Shown here: one piece after another, positions 63,849-64,000 of the stretch | Layout: each line of letters starts with the position of its first letter | How positions within the stretch are numbered: position 1 is the first letter of the stretch | Source of the DNA: Ligula intestinalis | Lineage: Eukaryota; Platyhelminthes; Cestoda; Diphyllobothriidea; Diphyllobothriidae | Assembly: GCA_036362985.1 (NCBI GenBank) | Contig: JAYGXS010000008.1 | Span: forward strand, 15,708,534-15,772,533 | DNA: 64,000 nt | Direction: 5' to 3' | Notes under the pieces: generated by a model | Databases searched by the model: none | Seen by the model: only the letters and a program-made list of their open reading frames with translations | What the model was told of the DNA's origin: nothing | Translations under genes and position numbers: made by a program

Positions 63849-63859
63849 CGGGGTTGCCA
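63849..63859 (-). promoter_or_regulatory. Primer-binding site of Gypsy-2
   Basis: On the minus strand TGGCAACCCCG stands four bases after the LTR end. It differs at two positions from the tRNA-Trp-type site TGGTGACCCCG reported for CsRn1-like elements. Confidence 0.6.
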
Positions 63860-63863
63860 AATT

Positions 63864-64000
63864 TGTAGCGGAAAAGTCTCTACAAATATATAAAACGTCT
63901 AGTGAAAATGCCATGAAAAGCTTTCTAGTGTAGAGCTCACTTTCATTGACTAATCTACAGACTTCACTAGTTTAAAAAAGTTGCAAAGACTGCATACAAG
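63864..64000 (-). repeat. End of the 5' LTR of Gypsy-2 (continues beyond window)
   Basis: 137 nt of LTR matching 56221-56357 without gaps. The rest lies to the right of the window. Confidence 0.82.

Larger units (their letters stand above)
56221..64000 (-). mobile_element. CsRn1-like Gypsy element (Gypsy-2), split by LINE-b, 5' end beyond window
   Basis: Reading down the minus strand: end of 5' LTR (64000-63864), primer-binding site, gag, protease, RT, RNase H, integrase, 3' LTR start (about 60010), LINE-b insertion, 3' LTR end (to 56221). The LTR termini match over 137 nt at a constant offset of 7643. The Gag cysteine motif C-WYY-FG-A-C and the wording of protease and RT blocks are of the CsRn1 clade known from flukes. 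Stops, frameshifts and an integrase deletion make it inactive. Confidence 0.85.

Noticed and set aside
1..64000. CRISPR arrays, bacterial operons or rRNA genes
   Set aside because: No regularly spaced repeats with spacers, no ribosome-binding-site-led gene strings and no rRNA-like segments were seen; the sequence is eukaryotic.

Overview
The window looks like nuclear DNA of a metazoan, most probably a parasitic flatworm (cestode or trematode). There is no operon-like gene packing. Coding exons are short and spliced, introns range from 58 nt to over 9 kb, and most of the sequence is old transposable-element debris typical of flatworms: CsRn1-like and other Gypsy LTR elements, CR1/Jockey-type and RTE-type LINEs, several Penelope-like element (PLE) lineages with GIY-YIG domains, and tRNA-headed SINE-like repeats. 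The flatworm placement is inferred from this repertoire; no database search was possible.

Host genes: one multi-exon gene runs on the minus strand across 8498-36166. I reconstruct nine exons whose splice sites and reading phases join without a break (36112-36166, 35805-36053, 33837-34086, 26203-26637, 24399-24590, 22920-23140, 15344-15533, 11497-11730, 8498-8922). They encode about 750 residues ending in a TAG stop. The product is Ser/Pro/Tyr-rich with several possible phosphotyrosine motifs, and I do not recognise it. Two small plus-strand exons (41314-41415 and 41514-41663) may belong to a second gene.

Mobile-element layout: 1656-6710 is a Gypsy element with both LTRs, interrupted by a PLE fragment (2818-3225). 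11.2-14 kb is an intron holding head-to-tail and inverted copies of a tRNA-headed repeat. 15656-17990 is a CR1-like LINE inserted into a PLE copy with a short target duplication. 18-22 kb, 24 kb, 36-37 kb, 44-47 kb and 49 kb hold PLE pieces. 30-33.5 kb holds fragments of a Gypsy pol and of RTE LINEs. 38-41 kb holds imperfect AGT/TAG trinucleotide arrays and a 10-N assembly gap. 56221-64000 is a minus-strand CsRn1-like Gypsy element whose 3' LTR has been split by a nearly full-length CR1-like LINE (about 56.5-59.8 kb).

Most interesting signal: three repeat classes carry what I read as hammerhead-ribozyme folds. Four copies of one repeat (HHRs at 13712-13770, 13827-13885 on the minus strand, 35098-35156, 54576-54634) have a complete CUGANGA core, stem II, GAAA and a two-part stem I. 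A tRNA-headed SINE family has the same architecture with compensatory changes in stems I and III, and two copies lie head-to-tail with a 309-nt period, as expected for retrozyme-like rolling-circle or dimeric units. The terminal repeats of one PLE lineage carry a related minimal motif. Hammerheads in PLE terminal repeats and in retrozymes are known in general; this tRNA-headed, hammerhead-tailed tandem family may be new.
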